Shown here in pieces: positions 43,641 through 54,217 of a stretch of DNA of 64,000 nucleotides; within the stretch, counting starts at the first letter, position 1; every line of letters begins with the position of its first letter. Made by a program: the position numbers and the translations under genes. A model generated the notes under the pieces. The model did no database searches. It was not told the DNA's origin and was given only the letters and a program-made list of their open reading frames with translations. This DNA comes from Gigantopelta aegis. Its lineage: Eukaryota; Mollusca; Gastropoda; Neomphalida; Peltospiridae. The DNA lies in contig NC_054701.1 of assembly GCF_016097555.1 (NCBI RefSeq), forward strand, positions 30,870,707 to 30,934,706. Direction: 5' to 3'.

Positions 43641-43713
43641 GTCCCCGTAGCGCAGTGGATAGCGCGCTGGACTTCTAATCCAGAGGTCGCGGGTTCGAAT
43701 CCCGCCGGGGATG
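43641..43713 (+). tRNA. tRNA-Arg (anticodon TCT), intronless
   Basis: A 73-base cloverleaf. The acceptor arm GTCCCCG pairs with CGGGGAT and is followed by discriminator G. The D arm is GCGC...GCGC and the anticodon stem CTGGA/TCCAG encloses loop CTTCTAA, giving anticodon TCT. The T arm is GCGGG TTCGAAT CCCGC. The A box (TAGCGCAGTGG) and B box (GGTTCGAAT) are intact, so pol III transcription is expected. The homologous upstream flank and degraded tRNA recur in two units to the left. Confidence 0.95.
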
Positions 43714-44611
43714 ACAATAATTTTGTTTTTGAAAAGCATTCGCAAAATAGTTTAAAAAAGAAAGAAAAGTTATACGTGTTTTGTTCTTGATTTTACACAT
43801 TCAGATACATGCCGAAATTTGACAAAATGATACTTCAGCTCGTGTGTCCCGTAGACCGAATTTCTCTGTCTCTGTTAAGCTATTTCAAATTTTATATTAA
43901 TTTTTTAATGATTTGTCTATTTTATATTTACAGAAATATTCGGTCTACTTCTAACCCTGCCATATTTATATCTTGACACAAATTTGCAAATTCTTCTTTC
44001 ATTCCTTTGATCTTGACACAAATTTGCAAATTCTTCTTTCATTCCTTTGATTCTTTTTTCTTTCTTTTTTTAAAACAACCTTCACTTGTTAAACTTTCTA
44101 GAAAGTTCAACTCTAATCAGGTTATAGTTTTTGTTATTGTTGTTGTTTTGTTTCTTGTTTTGTTTTTCATACACCTACGTCATCAATTCACTGGAACCTT
44201 ACCCGGAGTCACGTTCGGGCTTTATTGTGCTTAGAGTGTAAATAAGTGCTATATTAGTTAATCTGTTTAAAGTTTACATTAGTTACGGTAAACACCAAAC
44301 ACAAAAACGCCGACCACAACAGACTGATTAATAATAATATGAGCGCAATTTAGCGGGTCGATATTGATATAGACAATGTTTGTCACGATATACGCGAGTG
44401 GATTCATTGCATGACGAATAAATAATTGAAAGATAGTCGCTTCTGTTGAATATGTCACGTTGCGCTCTCTGTGGGGCATGTCATGTAAATAGAAATTGAT
44501 TACAGATTCTTCCTTAAGGTGCGCTTTAACGATACAACATTTTATACGACACAAGTTACCGTTAGATATTGTTTATCTTGCAATGAGTTGTTACAAAATA
44601 TATTTAAATAC
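43714..44611. other. Non-coding stretch with a 40-bp tandem duplication
   Basis: TCTTGACACAAATTTGCAAA then TTCTTCTTTCATTCCTTTGA is repeated exactly at 43971-44010 and 44011-44050. Nothing else is recognised. Confidence 0.7.
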
Positions 44612-44697
44612 CTGGCGTAGTCAGGATTTTATATTGGGTGGTCGCCCACATCGGGTGAGAGGTTGGGGTGGGGGAGGGGGGGGGGGGGAGGGGTGGC

Positions 44698-44897
44698 AGA
44701 GCCGGTTTATCCTAGTAGCACATGCAGCACGTGCTACGGACCCCGCGCTTCATGGGGACCCCGCGGTGACGTGTACATTTATTTTCCCCAGGTAATTTCC
44801 CCCCTCTCCCCCAGGGGGTTGCAAAATATATATACTGGGAAGAGGGCCCCGCTGTTATTTGTGCTACAGGCCCCTGCGGATTCTTGAACCGGCTCTA
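44698..44897. mobile_element. About 200-bp TIR element
   Basis: AGAGCCGGTTTA at the left and TTGAACCGGCTCT at the right form inverted ends. The interior is GC-rich with GCACATGCAGCACGTGCTAC. G runs lie on both sides (44680-44690, 44906-44925). Confidence 0.65.
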
Positions 44898-45020
44898 GTG
44901 GCGGGGAGGGGGGGGGGGGGGGGGGCACCATCCACTGTCTATGAATGTTACTTTCCCCTTATTATACACGTGTTATGGGGCGACACCAACAGACAAATAT
45001 AAAACGTGGTGGGGGAAAAG

Positions 45021-45079
45021 CAATCTGATTACAATTAGCTCCGCTGATTAGACCAGTAGGGCTGATTTCAATTAGATTG
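45021..45079 (+). mobile_element. Minimal 59-bp derivative of family F
   Basis: Only the two ends remain: CAATCTGATTACAATTAGCT joined through GACCAGTAGGGC to TTTCAATTAGATTG. The flanks GGGGAAAAG and GGGCAAAAC look like a decayed 9-bp duplication. Confidence 0.6.
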
Positions 45080-45319
45080 GGGCAAAACGAGGACTGTGTG
45101 ATGTAGCAAGTGGAATGTGTTTGTAAACAACGCGATTTGTGGTATAACTCATATCTAACGGACTCGACTGTTGTATTAAAAAACATGCTTATCAAAAAAT
45201 GAAATTTCTACGCTATCTGAAGTTATTAAATTTTACGAGAGGCGGGATTTGACGTTTTCCTATCCAAACTAATTCTCTACGACTGGTATATCACTGGTAA
45301 ATGTGGTCCCGAATCTGTG

Positions 45320-45465
45320 GGAAAATGTATTTTTTGTTTTTTTTTTTTTTTTTTGTTTTTTTTTTTTCTTTTTTTTCTGTTGTTGTGTTTTTTTTTTTTG
45401 TTTTTTGTGTTGTTTTGTTTTTTTTTTTTGGTTTTGGTGTTTTTTTTTTTGTTTTTGGTGGTCGA
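45320..45465. repeat. T-rich low-complexity tract
   Basis: Long T runs broken by single G or C bases. It generates poly-Phe and poly-Lys shadow frames. Confidence 0.9.
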
Positions 45466-45756
45466 CAAAAGATTCATTAACGTTTGTGAGGAATATGTAG
45501 AGGGTTTCCTCTAATGACTGTCAGAATTAAGAAATATCGACCCCCCCACCCCACCCCCCCCAAAAAAACCCCAACAACCCAACCCCAAAAAAAAAACCCA
45601 AACAACAATACCCCCCCCCCCCGTTTATTATTTTAATCAATATACCGTACTCTAATGGTGTTATGAAGTTTAATATTAATTAGTTACGGTGCTTTCGCTT
45701 GTAATCAGTATAATTTGGATTTGACATATTATGGTTCATCACTATAAAAAATTAAA

Positions 45757-46093
45757 CTTTGTTTTGTTTACACCATTAGATCTCATTGATTTATTAATCA
45801 TCAGCTATTGGATGTCAAACCACAAGCACAACAAAATCTTCCTCTAATAAGCTGTCATCTTCTAATGGTGTTGCTCCATCTAATTTTGCCATATTGACTA
45901 TTCGAGGAAACCCGCAAGGGCTCTGTTATATGCACTATCCCATATATAGGATAGCACATACCACGGCCTTTGATATACTAGTCGTGGTGCACTGACAGGA
46001 ATGTGAAATAGCCCAATGGGCCCACAGACGGGGATCAATCCTAGACGCACCGCGCAACAGGCGGACGCTTTCCCACTGGACTACGCCCCGCCC
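45757..46093 (-). mobile_element. Chimeric SINE, head 1 + tail 2
   Basis: Tail TTTGTTTACACCATTAGATC then CAGCTATTGGATGTCAAAC, core CATACCACGGCCTTTGATAT, and on the minus strand head GGGCGGGGCGTAGTCCAGTG. Confidence 0.75.
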
Positions 46094-46595
46094 AGGTTCA
46101 TTACGTGAATGGATCAACTGTGTTTAAATGGATCTCCAACATATAGTGGATATTGTCGTGTGCTACCATAAATATCACATGGTATTCTTTCTAATGGGTG
46201 TCAAAATGTATGTTTATTAACAAGTTTATTCTATGTTTTAATGTCTCACAGGCTTAAATTTGCTGTTAGTTGTAAAAATGGGATGGTTTCTAATTACTGT
46301 TTATGTTTCTCTTTTAAAATGGAACTAAAATCTTTGATAATTTAAGCGTTATCCACACTAAAATTCAATTATGGATAAACTGTTTAAAAGTCGTTACTAT
46401 GAATCGTACCGAGCGAACGGGGCTTTAAAAGCAACAAACATGCTTAAGTGACAGTAATTGAACATATCTGAGTACTGACTAAATAAAGTGACTAAGTCCA
46501 CACACAATACACTGTCAAGTATGTCCTTAAATGTTCAAACAAAATATTTTTCAAATTGCGACCACTGTTTCTGTAAACAAAAGAGGTTTTTTTAA

Positions 46596-46899
46596 AAAGT
46601 TTATTTTGTTTAACGACACCATTAGACAACATTAATTTTATTGATCATTGGCTATTGGATGTCAAACATTTGGTAATTTTGATATAATTATAGTCTTAGA
46701 GAGGAAATCCTGTACATTTTTCCATTAGTAGCAAGTTATCTTTTATATGCACCATCCCACAGGCATGATAGCACATACCGCGGCCTTTGTTATACCAGTC
46801 GTGGTGCACTAGCTAGAGCTAATGGGCCCATCGACGGGGATGGATCCTAGTCCGACCGCGTATCAAGCGAGTGCTTTACCACTGGGCTACGCACCGCCC
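46596..46899 (-). mobile_element. Chimeric SINE, head 1 + tail 2
   Basis: Tail AAGTTTATTTTGTTTAACGA through core TATACCAGTCGTGGTGCACT. Minus-strand head GGGCGGTGCGTAGCCCAGTG with GGATCCATCCCCGTCG. Confidence 0.8.
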
Positions 46900-46976
46900 T
46901 TTCTGATAACAAGACCCAGCTCTTATGGCTAATCCGCAGACCAAAATCACGCCTACATCCCAAAACTAAATATTTG

Positions 46977-47256
46977 GCGATTACGAACATTATGTAAATG
47001 CCATCGTAAGCCTAGTTTCGCACGTAAATGTAAATCTAGGACTAAACTACAATTCTAGTTCCTGCTAATAGTACAACTATATAGTTTGAAATATACATAT
47101 ATTTCATTTTCTTTTGCCTTAAAATGCACCATCTTCTTCAATGAAGTAGTTTTCTGCGTGAAATAGATGCTAAATACGTGTAAACGTATGACCGGTGTAA
47201 ACGTATGACCTGCTAGTCACAGGCGTAAACTTACGATGTTTGTGTGAAACGGGCCC
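46977..47256 (-). mobile_element. MITE family H, copy 1
   Basis: The right end AACTTACGATGTTTGTGTGA then AACGGGCCC matches the end of the copy at 58014-58280. Shared interior: CGTAAACGTATGACCGGT, TAGATGCTAAA, TTTCATTTTCTTTTG. The left end is decayed. Confidence 0.65.
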
Positions 47257-47516
47257 CAGCTTTGTACTATTTAATATAATTGTAATAGCGCTTATTAAAA
47301 TTGCCACCAGTAACAATGAGATTTTTAAATATTAAAATCGCTTTAGATGGAACAAGAATTGGACAATTTATAATACGTTTCTTACATCATGGGCGTACAT
47401 AGGATTTTGAAAAGGGGGGTTCCAAAATAGATTGCAGAGATATTGGGCATATATTTTATGTTGAGTTGTGAAAAGGAGGGTTCCAAAATAGATTGCAGAG
47501 ATATTGGTGATGATGA

Positions 47517-47600
47517 TAACTAGTTTAACGTGCCCATATACCACTAGGGTTTCAAACACGCCAATCCCGAGTCCGACCTCCGATAAGATCGGTGGCCTGA
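47517..47600 (+). mobile_element. Family B SINE-like repeat
   Basis: ACTAGTTTAACGTGCCCATA, TACCACTAGGGTTTCAAACA, CGCCAATCCCGAGTCCGACC. Confidence 0.65.
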
Positions 47601-47608
47601 CTCGGGAT

Positions 47609-47651
<43 letters not shown>
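47609..47651. repeat. 43-base poly-G run
   Basis: Uninterrupted G run at the end of a family B repeat (about 47520-47600). Strong G-quadruplex potential. Open frames through it are artefacts. Confidence 0.95.
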
Positions 47652-47653
<2 letters not shown>

Positions 47654-48775
47654 GAAAATGAGCAGAAATTTGAAAATAGCAATTAGTAAAAAAAGTTAAT
47701 AGAATAAAAAAAAAAAAAAAAAAGGTTACAAGCCAAAAATAAAAAGAATTGACTGCTCGGCCGAATATTTATATAATTTGGAGCATTTTAGAAGGACAGT
47801 CCAAAATTAAAGAAGAGAAAGAAGAGAGGATCGGACTATTTAATCATATTTAAAAATAAAGAAGTAATTTCAACATAAAATTTTGAACGCAGATCTAAAA
47901 GTTTAAAGTCCGATCGATATGTCCACGCGAGTGGCCTCGTTAAGGCCGTTTGGGTGCACAGCTTAAAGTGACGAGATGGGTTGCATCCCGTGAAGAAAAC
48001 CCCTAGATTGACAGTCGATAGACGTTGAAGGTGTAGTGCTGTGCTGAAATACAGATCTTGAGAAGCCGGATCCGTCTGAACGAGAGAGAGTATCAGACTA
48101 GGGTATAGTCCAGTCGTCATGGTTTGGTATAGTGGTGCGGACGGGCCCGACTCCGGAGGATACGAGATGGTATCACTATAAAGCAAGGTAAAGTCTAGAA
48201 AAAGAGTAGTAGGGGCCGACCCCGCTTCCTATTTCTTCTTAGAGTGGGGCGGTCAATCTTCCAGTGCTGCTAGGACAGGCTCGGACATGTAGAGACTAAA
48301 CGCGAACAACCGTGGCGTTCTGCAGAATGGCCGTCATACGAGTCACGAAAAAAACCAAGTCGACAGTCAGACGGAGAAATGACGTGGAGGCAAGGAATCT
48401 CGCTAAAAAAGAATCCATCCTGGTGGTGCAGGCTGTCGAAACGAGAAGCGTTCCAGCGTTCAATCAGTTCCAATGACCGCATACATCCCAGTACAAAACT
48501 TAAATTCGCCGACAAAAACAACGAAATGAAGGACCCCCAAGTCGAGCTCACGAAAGCACGTGCAGTGTGCACACGCGAAACAAACACGTCTTACCTCGTG
48601 GAGCTCCAGACTGGGAATGAGAGATATTGGGCATATATTTCTATGTTTAGTAAATATAATAATGTCAGATATCAATGTCAGATATATTAAATTATAAAAA
48701 AAAGCGATTTCGGGGGGGGGGGGTGTCGGTCAAACCCATCGACCCCCCCCCCCCCCCCCCCCCATGTACGCCCAT

Positions 48776-49280
48776 GTACACACCCGTTTGTGAGAACAAC
48801 ATTCGTTATGTTTCATAACACACACTTGTTTACACATGTACGTATGCTAGCAATTTCAAGACATACGACTGGCTGCTCCTAGGTGATGACCAGGTCACAA
48901 GTGCTATACATCCAAGGAAAAAAACAGCGCGATCGAAATCGATTACACTATGACGTATAGTTAACCTGACAATCATTTGTAAGTTAGCTACAAGTCAAAG
49001 GGCTGTAAATAACATTTAGTCGAAAAATATGTTTAAATTTGCTTACAACCTGGGTTTTGGGGATATATAAGAAATAGAATAATACATTCGTATCCGTTAG
49101 CTACATTTTAAAACGACTCGTTGTAAGATAAATGGTATTTAACGACCACTTATGTATTATTCTCTATATAATATTATATAAGTAACAAATAATAAAAGTT
49201 TTAAAAATTGATGAAATACAAAATAATTGCAGATGAAGAGAGAAAGTTAAAAAGAGAGAGGGAGAAAAGTAAGGGAGGTT
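48776..49280. other. AT-rich non-coding stretch
   Basis: Nothing recognisable beyond AT-rich sequence leading into a GA microsatellite. Confidence 0.6.
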
Positions 49281-49287
49281 GATGTAT

Positions 49288-49404
<117 letters not shown>

Positions 49405-49814
49405 TCTTTAAAAAAATTAAAATGAGTCAGTTCATCGCTCCTGTGATCATCGTGATATAGATATATTTCCGTGCGTCACGTAGCTCTAAAAATATTAATC
49501 TTCGTGCAGTTAATTGTGTGATTAAAATCTGTTCCCGTATATTTACTTGGATACGGATTTTATTACAGGTCACAGGTGGACGTAAACTAGTGACAGGTTG
49601 ATTGAGAAGACATGTTAATCATATTCATCGATGTTTATAGGTATGACGTGTATTTACACAGGGAATATGGCCACTTCTTGTCCCATACATCAAACATATC
49701 GCCGGCTATAAATATAGCAAAGTCAAACAATTCTGAAGCGTGTTTTATTAAAGGCACAATCTCTCTAGTAGAAATCAGTATTCCTAATTATAACATCTGA
49801 CCGGTTAATAACTA

Positions 49815-49990
49815 GTGCACTACGACTGGTATATCAAAAGCCGTGGTATGTGATGTTCTGTCTGTTGGAAAATGCATATAAAAGGTCCTTTCTCTGTTGC
49901 TTATGGAAAAATGTTTCCTTTGAATTAACAAATGTTTGAAATCCAGTAGCAGATGATTAACTATTCATTGTACTCTAATTGTGTCAAAAA
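49815..49990 (+). mobile_element. SINE core + tail 2 fragment
   Basis: GTGCACTACGACTGGTATAT, GCCGTGGTATGTGATGTTCT, CATATAAAAGGTCC. Decayed tail. 49405-49814 holds nothing recognisable. Confidence 0.65.
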
Positions 49991-50094
49991 CCCCCAGAAA
50001 TTTTTACTTTTAACTCACCAGTTAAAGTTTGAACGTCACCGTATCTATACATAGGCCCTAATATCACAGACGTCTCTCGTCTTGGAATGAAGAA

Positions 50095-50180
50095 GTGGCC
50101 CACGCCAAAACATACGCCCACGACAGGCGTGCCATATGTGGCTCTGAACATGTACGTTGAATTATTTCCTTGCCCTTGTC
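50095..50180 (+). mobile_element. Family C SINE-like fragment
   Basis: TACGCCCACGACAGGCGTGC, then GTGGCTCTGAACATGTACGT, matching the body of the nested element at 9073-9184. Confidence 0.55.
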
Positions 50181-50302
50181 ATTGTCTTTGTCTCTTCACC
50201 GGCGTCGAACGATGTCGAAAAGATCGGGGCCATCCCCCCTTCAACTCTGAAGATTATGCCTCCTTCCCGAGTTGAACGGCGAATTTATGCATTTCTAGGA
50301 GT

Positions 50303-50629
50303 GAGACGGGACGTAGCCCAGTGGTAAAGCGCTCGCATGATGCGCGGTCGGTGTGGGATCGATCCCCGTCGGTGGGCTCATTGAACTATTTCTCGTTCCA
50401 GCCAGTGCACCACAACTGGTATATCAAAGGCCGTGGTATGTGCTATCCTGTCTGTGGGATGGTGCATATAAAAGATCCCTTGCCGCTAATCAAAAAGAGT
50501 AGCCCATGAAGTGGCGACATTGGGCTATCTTTATCTATATCTGCGTAGTCCTTAACCATATGTCCGACGCCATATAGCCATAAATAAAATGTGCTAAGTG
50601 CGTCGTTAAATAAAACATTACCTTTATTA
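50303..50629 (+). mobile_element. SINE family A, full length
   Basis: Head GACGGGACGTAGCCCAGTGG and GGATCGATCCCCGTCGGTGG, core, and tail to CGTCGTTAAATAAAACATTA. ATGCATTTCT at 50287-50296 and 50630-50639 is a probable target duplication. Confidence 0.88.
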
Positions 50630-50768
50630 ATGCATTTCTGTCCCCTCCAGTTACTGGTATCTTCCGACGCCAAAGTACTACCACGCTTGTCATATGTGAG
50701 ATATGCAATAGGAGTTGCTAGACATTGGCATAGGTGGTGTAGTGGTTAAACCATCCTACTTGGAATGA

Positions 50769-51088
50769 CAGACCCTAGTTTTTAAACACTACAACGTAGT
50801 AGAAGTACTTTTATTGTTTAGAATGTTCATTTTCGAACACCTGAAGTAGTTCTGGGCATCCGAATTTTTATAATACTCCAAAATGCATTTTTATTAATTC
50901 TAAAAACACTTTCGTCTGAGAATTAATAGTTATTGAGAAAAGCTCTAGTTATTTTTCGAACAATATTTTCCCGTATAAATATCACAGAGTATAACTTATC
51001 TTTGTCATAACCTTATCCAAATGTGTGTTATAGGTTTGTAGAGTAACTAAACTTGGCGTCCATTTTCACGGGCTGAAACTAGGGTCTG
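50769..51088. mobile_element. TIR element family I, nested in SINE E
   Basis: 320 bp with CAGACCCTAGTTT at the left and AAACTAGGGTCTG at the right, a perfect 13-bp inverted repeat. Non-coding. A divergent relative lies at 35161-35523. Confidence 0.85.
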
Positions 51089-51186
51089 AATCGTTTTCCG
51101 GTAGCGGAACCCACCCAGAGCGAGTTTCACTCCTTGAGCAATAGGTAGGTGTATAGTCACTTCACCAACTTCCCTCTCACTAACAT

Positions 51187-51461
51187 TCATTTCATTTCAA
51201 CTTATTTTCATGCTTATATCCAATTAAGGTTCAATCACGATGTCCTAGGTACACACCTCAGCTATCTGGGCTGTCTGTCCAGGATAGTGGGTTAGTTGTT
51301 AGTTGGTTAGTGGTTAGTGAGAGAGAAGAGGGTGTAGTGGGATTACTCCTACCCATTGAGCCCTTAAGAACTCGCTTTGGGATGGAGCCGGTACCGGGCT
51401 GCGAACCCTGTACCTACCAGCCTGTATTCCGATGTCTTAACCACTGCGCCACCGAGGCCGG
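51187..51461 (-). mobile_element. SINE family E, inverted and nested in another E
   Basis: Reverse-strand copy from TTTCATTTCAACTTATTTTC to CCACTGCGCCACCGAGGCCG. The 11-bp duplication TCTCACTAACA of the host SINE is present on both sides. Confidence 0.88.
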
Positions 51462-51690
51462 TCTCACTAACAACTAACCACTAACCCACTGTCATGGACA
51501 GACAGCACAGATAGCTCAGGCCAGCGTGCTTGAATCTTAATTGGGTATAAGCACGGACATAACTAAATGAAATGAAAGTTGCTGGACTATACATTTTTAT
51601 AATTTGATTTAAACTAGGATTACGTGTCGGAACCAGTGCTCCATGACTAGTATATCAAAGGACGTTGTGATATCATGTCTGTGAAACAGT

Positions 51691-51994
51691 AAAGTTTGTT
51701 TTGTTTAACGACACCACTAGAGAACATTGATATATTAATCATCGGCTATTGGATGTCAAACATTTGGTAATTCTGTTTCGTAGTCAATAGAGGAAACCCG
51801 TTACATTTTCTTAATGCAGCAAGGGATCTTTTATATGCACTTTCCCACAGACAGGAAAGAACATACCACGGCCTTTGACCAGTTGTGGAACAAGAAAAAA
51901 CCCAATCAGCTGAATGGATCCACTGAATTGGATCGATCCTGCGACAAAAGCACCTCAAGCGAGCACTCAACTGACTGAGCTAAATCCTGCCCCT
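51691..51994 (-). mobile_element. SINE family D (head 2 + tail 2)
   Basis: Tail AAGTTTGTTTTGTTTAACGA, core GAACATACCACGGCCTTTGA, and minus-strand head GGGGCAGGATTTAGCTCAGT with GGATCGATCC. Confidence 0.85.
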
Positions 51995-52185
51995 TGTGAT
52001 ATTATGTCTGTGAAACAGTCTGAATAATAGATCCCTAGCTGCTGTGGACAAATAGTCGATGATTAATTAATTAATCAATCAATCAATATAGTCCTGCAAA
52101 CAAGGCCACAAAAGAGGCTTAGTTTTTGAATAGGTGGTCACGGAAGGGCAACATTAATTTTTCCACATGGCTAAAAATTAACATT

Positions 52186-52384
52186 GGGGTGTTGTGAGTC
52201 GTGGTATGTGCTACCCTGTCTGTGGGATTGTGCGTATAAAAGATCCCTTTCTACTAATGGAAAAATGTAGAGGGTTTTCTATCTAAGACTCTTATGTCAA
52301 AATGACCAAATGTTTGACACCCAATAGCGGATGATTTAATAAATTAATGTGCTCTAGTGGTGTCGTCAAACAAAACAAACTTTT
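52186..52384 (+). mobile_element. SINE core + tail 2 fragment
   Basis: GTCGTGGTATGTGCTACCCT, GTATAAAAGATCCCTTTCTA, GTAGAGGGTTTTCTATCTAA, tail to GTCGTCAAACAAAACAAACT. Confidence 0.7.
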
Positions 52385-52427
52385 ATTTATACCCATGCTG
52401 TATATGTTGATTGAGTCCTCGCACACA

Positions 52428-52499
52428 TTGAAGGAAGGAAATGTTTTATTTACCGAAGCACTCAACACATTTTATTTACGGTTATATGGCGTCAGACCG
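52428..52499 (-). mobile_element. SINE family A tail fragment
   Basis: GGAAATGTTTTATTTACCGA then CACATTTTATTTACGGTTAT and GGCGTC. Only the 3' end remains. 52500-53211 is AT-rich without a recognised gene. Confidence 0.65.
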
Positions 52500-53211
52500 C
52501 ACACATTGATGTCAGTATATAATCGTCTATGGGTGTCATTTGGTAGGGCATATATAACTCATTTTTATATTTGGATTCAACATACCTTAAAACCCTTGCA
52601 TACCAAATTTCATACTTTCTGCCAGATGTGCACATTTTTTTTTTATCTATCCGCCCTTCTATTATTGATTTCAGACTTTTCATGAATATAATGAATACTC
52701 TTCTCCTGGTAAGATTTGAGATAGTAGGATGTGAAAGTCCTCACGAAGTTACAGGTGATTATAAAACTGACACGACTAAAATTAATTTTTCCCAAAAAAA
52801 CCCCAAAGACATAATTATAATTTGGTTAGATGACAACGTAAGTACCATTAAATAGGCAAGGAGTTATAACCGAGTTTATGTACCAAACATGTCAGGAAGA
52901 ATTACGTCCCTTTAGTTTACTCGAAATTAGTGGGCATAGTGGTAGTCAAGGGGTTTGTGTCATGTGGGTCAAACATTATTAGAAGATAACACCTATTTGG
53001 ATACCATCTACAGACCCAAAGAACAAGAAAAGTCGTGGTGGCAAATTTAAAGAGGTAGCCATATTGAATTTTAAAATGACTGACATTTATGTTACTTTTT
53101 CAGCCATAATTTCAGTTTTGAACAACGTATGAAGCTGTGTTTGGTGGTAAAACCTACATTTTCAATAGCAGTAGGGTCTAAGAAGACTCAATTTAGTGGA
53201 CATGAATAACA

Positions 53212-54215
53212 AATCGGCTATTGGGTGTCAAAAAAGAGGGCTGCCACTCCACGGAATAAATGAATGAATGAATGTTTAACGACACCCCAGTACAAAAATA
53301 CACATCGGCTATTAGGTGTCAGAAAAGAGGGCTGCCACTCCACGGAATAAATGAATGAATGAATGTTTAACGACACCCCAGTACAAAAATACACATCGGC
53401 TATTGGGTGTCAGAAAAGAGGGCTGCCACTCCACGGAATAAAAAAGAGGGCTGAATGAATGAATGAATGTTTAACGACACCCCAGTACAAAAATACACAT
53501 CGGCTATTGGGTGTCGGAAAAGAGGGCTGCCACTCCACGGAATAAATGAATGAATGAATGTTTAACGACACCCCAGTACAAAAATACACATCGGCTATTG
53601 GGTGTCGGAAAAGAGGGCTGCCACTCCACGGAATAAATGAATGAATGAATGTTTAACGACACCCCAGTACAAAATTACACATCGGCTATTGGGTGTCAGA
53701 AAAGAGGGCTGCCACTCACGGAATCCATGGAACCCCAGTGGCTATGAAAAGAGGGCTGTCACTGAATGAATGGATGAATGAATGAATGAATGAATGAATG
53801 AATGAATGAATGTTTAACGACACCCCAGTACAAAAATACACATCGGCTATTGGGTGTCAGAAAAGAGGGCTGTCAGTCCATGGAATGGATGAATGAATGA
53901 ATGAATGAATGAATGAATGAATGTTAACGACACCCCAGTACAAAAATACACATCGGCTATTGAATATTAGAAAAGAGGACTGCCACTCCATGGAATGAAT
54001 GAATGAATGAATGAATGAATGAATGAATGAATGAATGAATGAATGAATGTTTAACGACACCCCAGTACAAAAATACACATCGGCTATTGGGTATCAGAAA
54101 AGAGGATTGCCACTCCATGGAATGAATGAATGAATGTTTAACGACACCCCAGTACAAAAATACACATCGGCTATTGGGTGTCAGAAAAAAAGGCTGCCAC
54201 TCTACGGAGATCCCT
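53212..54215 (-). repeat. Satellite derived from a SINE 3' tail, about 90-120 bp units
   Basis: Ten to eleven head-to-tail units, each with ATCGGCTATTGGGTGTCAGA, AAAGAGGGCTGCCACTCCAC, a (GAAT)n run and GTTTAACGACACCCCAGTAC. The GAAT run grows from 3 to about 14 units towards 54048. The GTTTAACGACACC...CATCGGCTATTGG motif is the reverse complement of SINE tail 2 seen elsewhere. Confidence 0.88.
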
Positions 54216-54217
54216 TT

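Larger units (their letters stand above)
47388..48775. other. Unclassified 1.4-kb segment with inverted outer ends and duplicated flanks
   Basis: The outer ends ATGGGCGTACAT (47388) and ATGTACGCCCAT (48764) are inverted. GAGATATTGGGCATATATTT occurs at both 47441 and 48622. A 43-base G run lies at 47609-47651. From 47820 to 48610 the base composition shifts to balanced, non-AT-rich sequence, suggesting foreign or repeat origin. Frames of 103-116 residues exist on both strands, but none resembles a family I know, so I do not call a gene. Confidence 0.4.
50724..51580 (+). mobile_element. SINE family E broken by two nested elements
   Basis: The head GGCATAGGTGGTGTAGTGGT stops at 50768, resumes at 51089 (CGGTAGCGGAACCCACCCAG), stops at about 51186 and resumes at 51462 to the tail TTAATTGGGTATAAGCACGG. 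The gaps are filled by a TIR element and an inverted family E copy. Confidence 0.8.

Noticed and set aside
45277-45514. Poly-Phe and poly-Lys frames
   Set aside because: Low-complexity T tract without protein-like composition.
47836-48690. Host gene in the 48 kb segment
   Set aside because: Frames of similar length exist on both strands, no splice structure or family resemblance could be seen, and the flanks look like an insertion.
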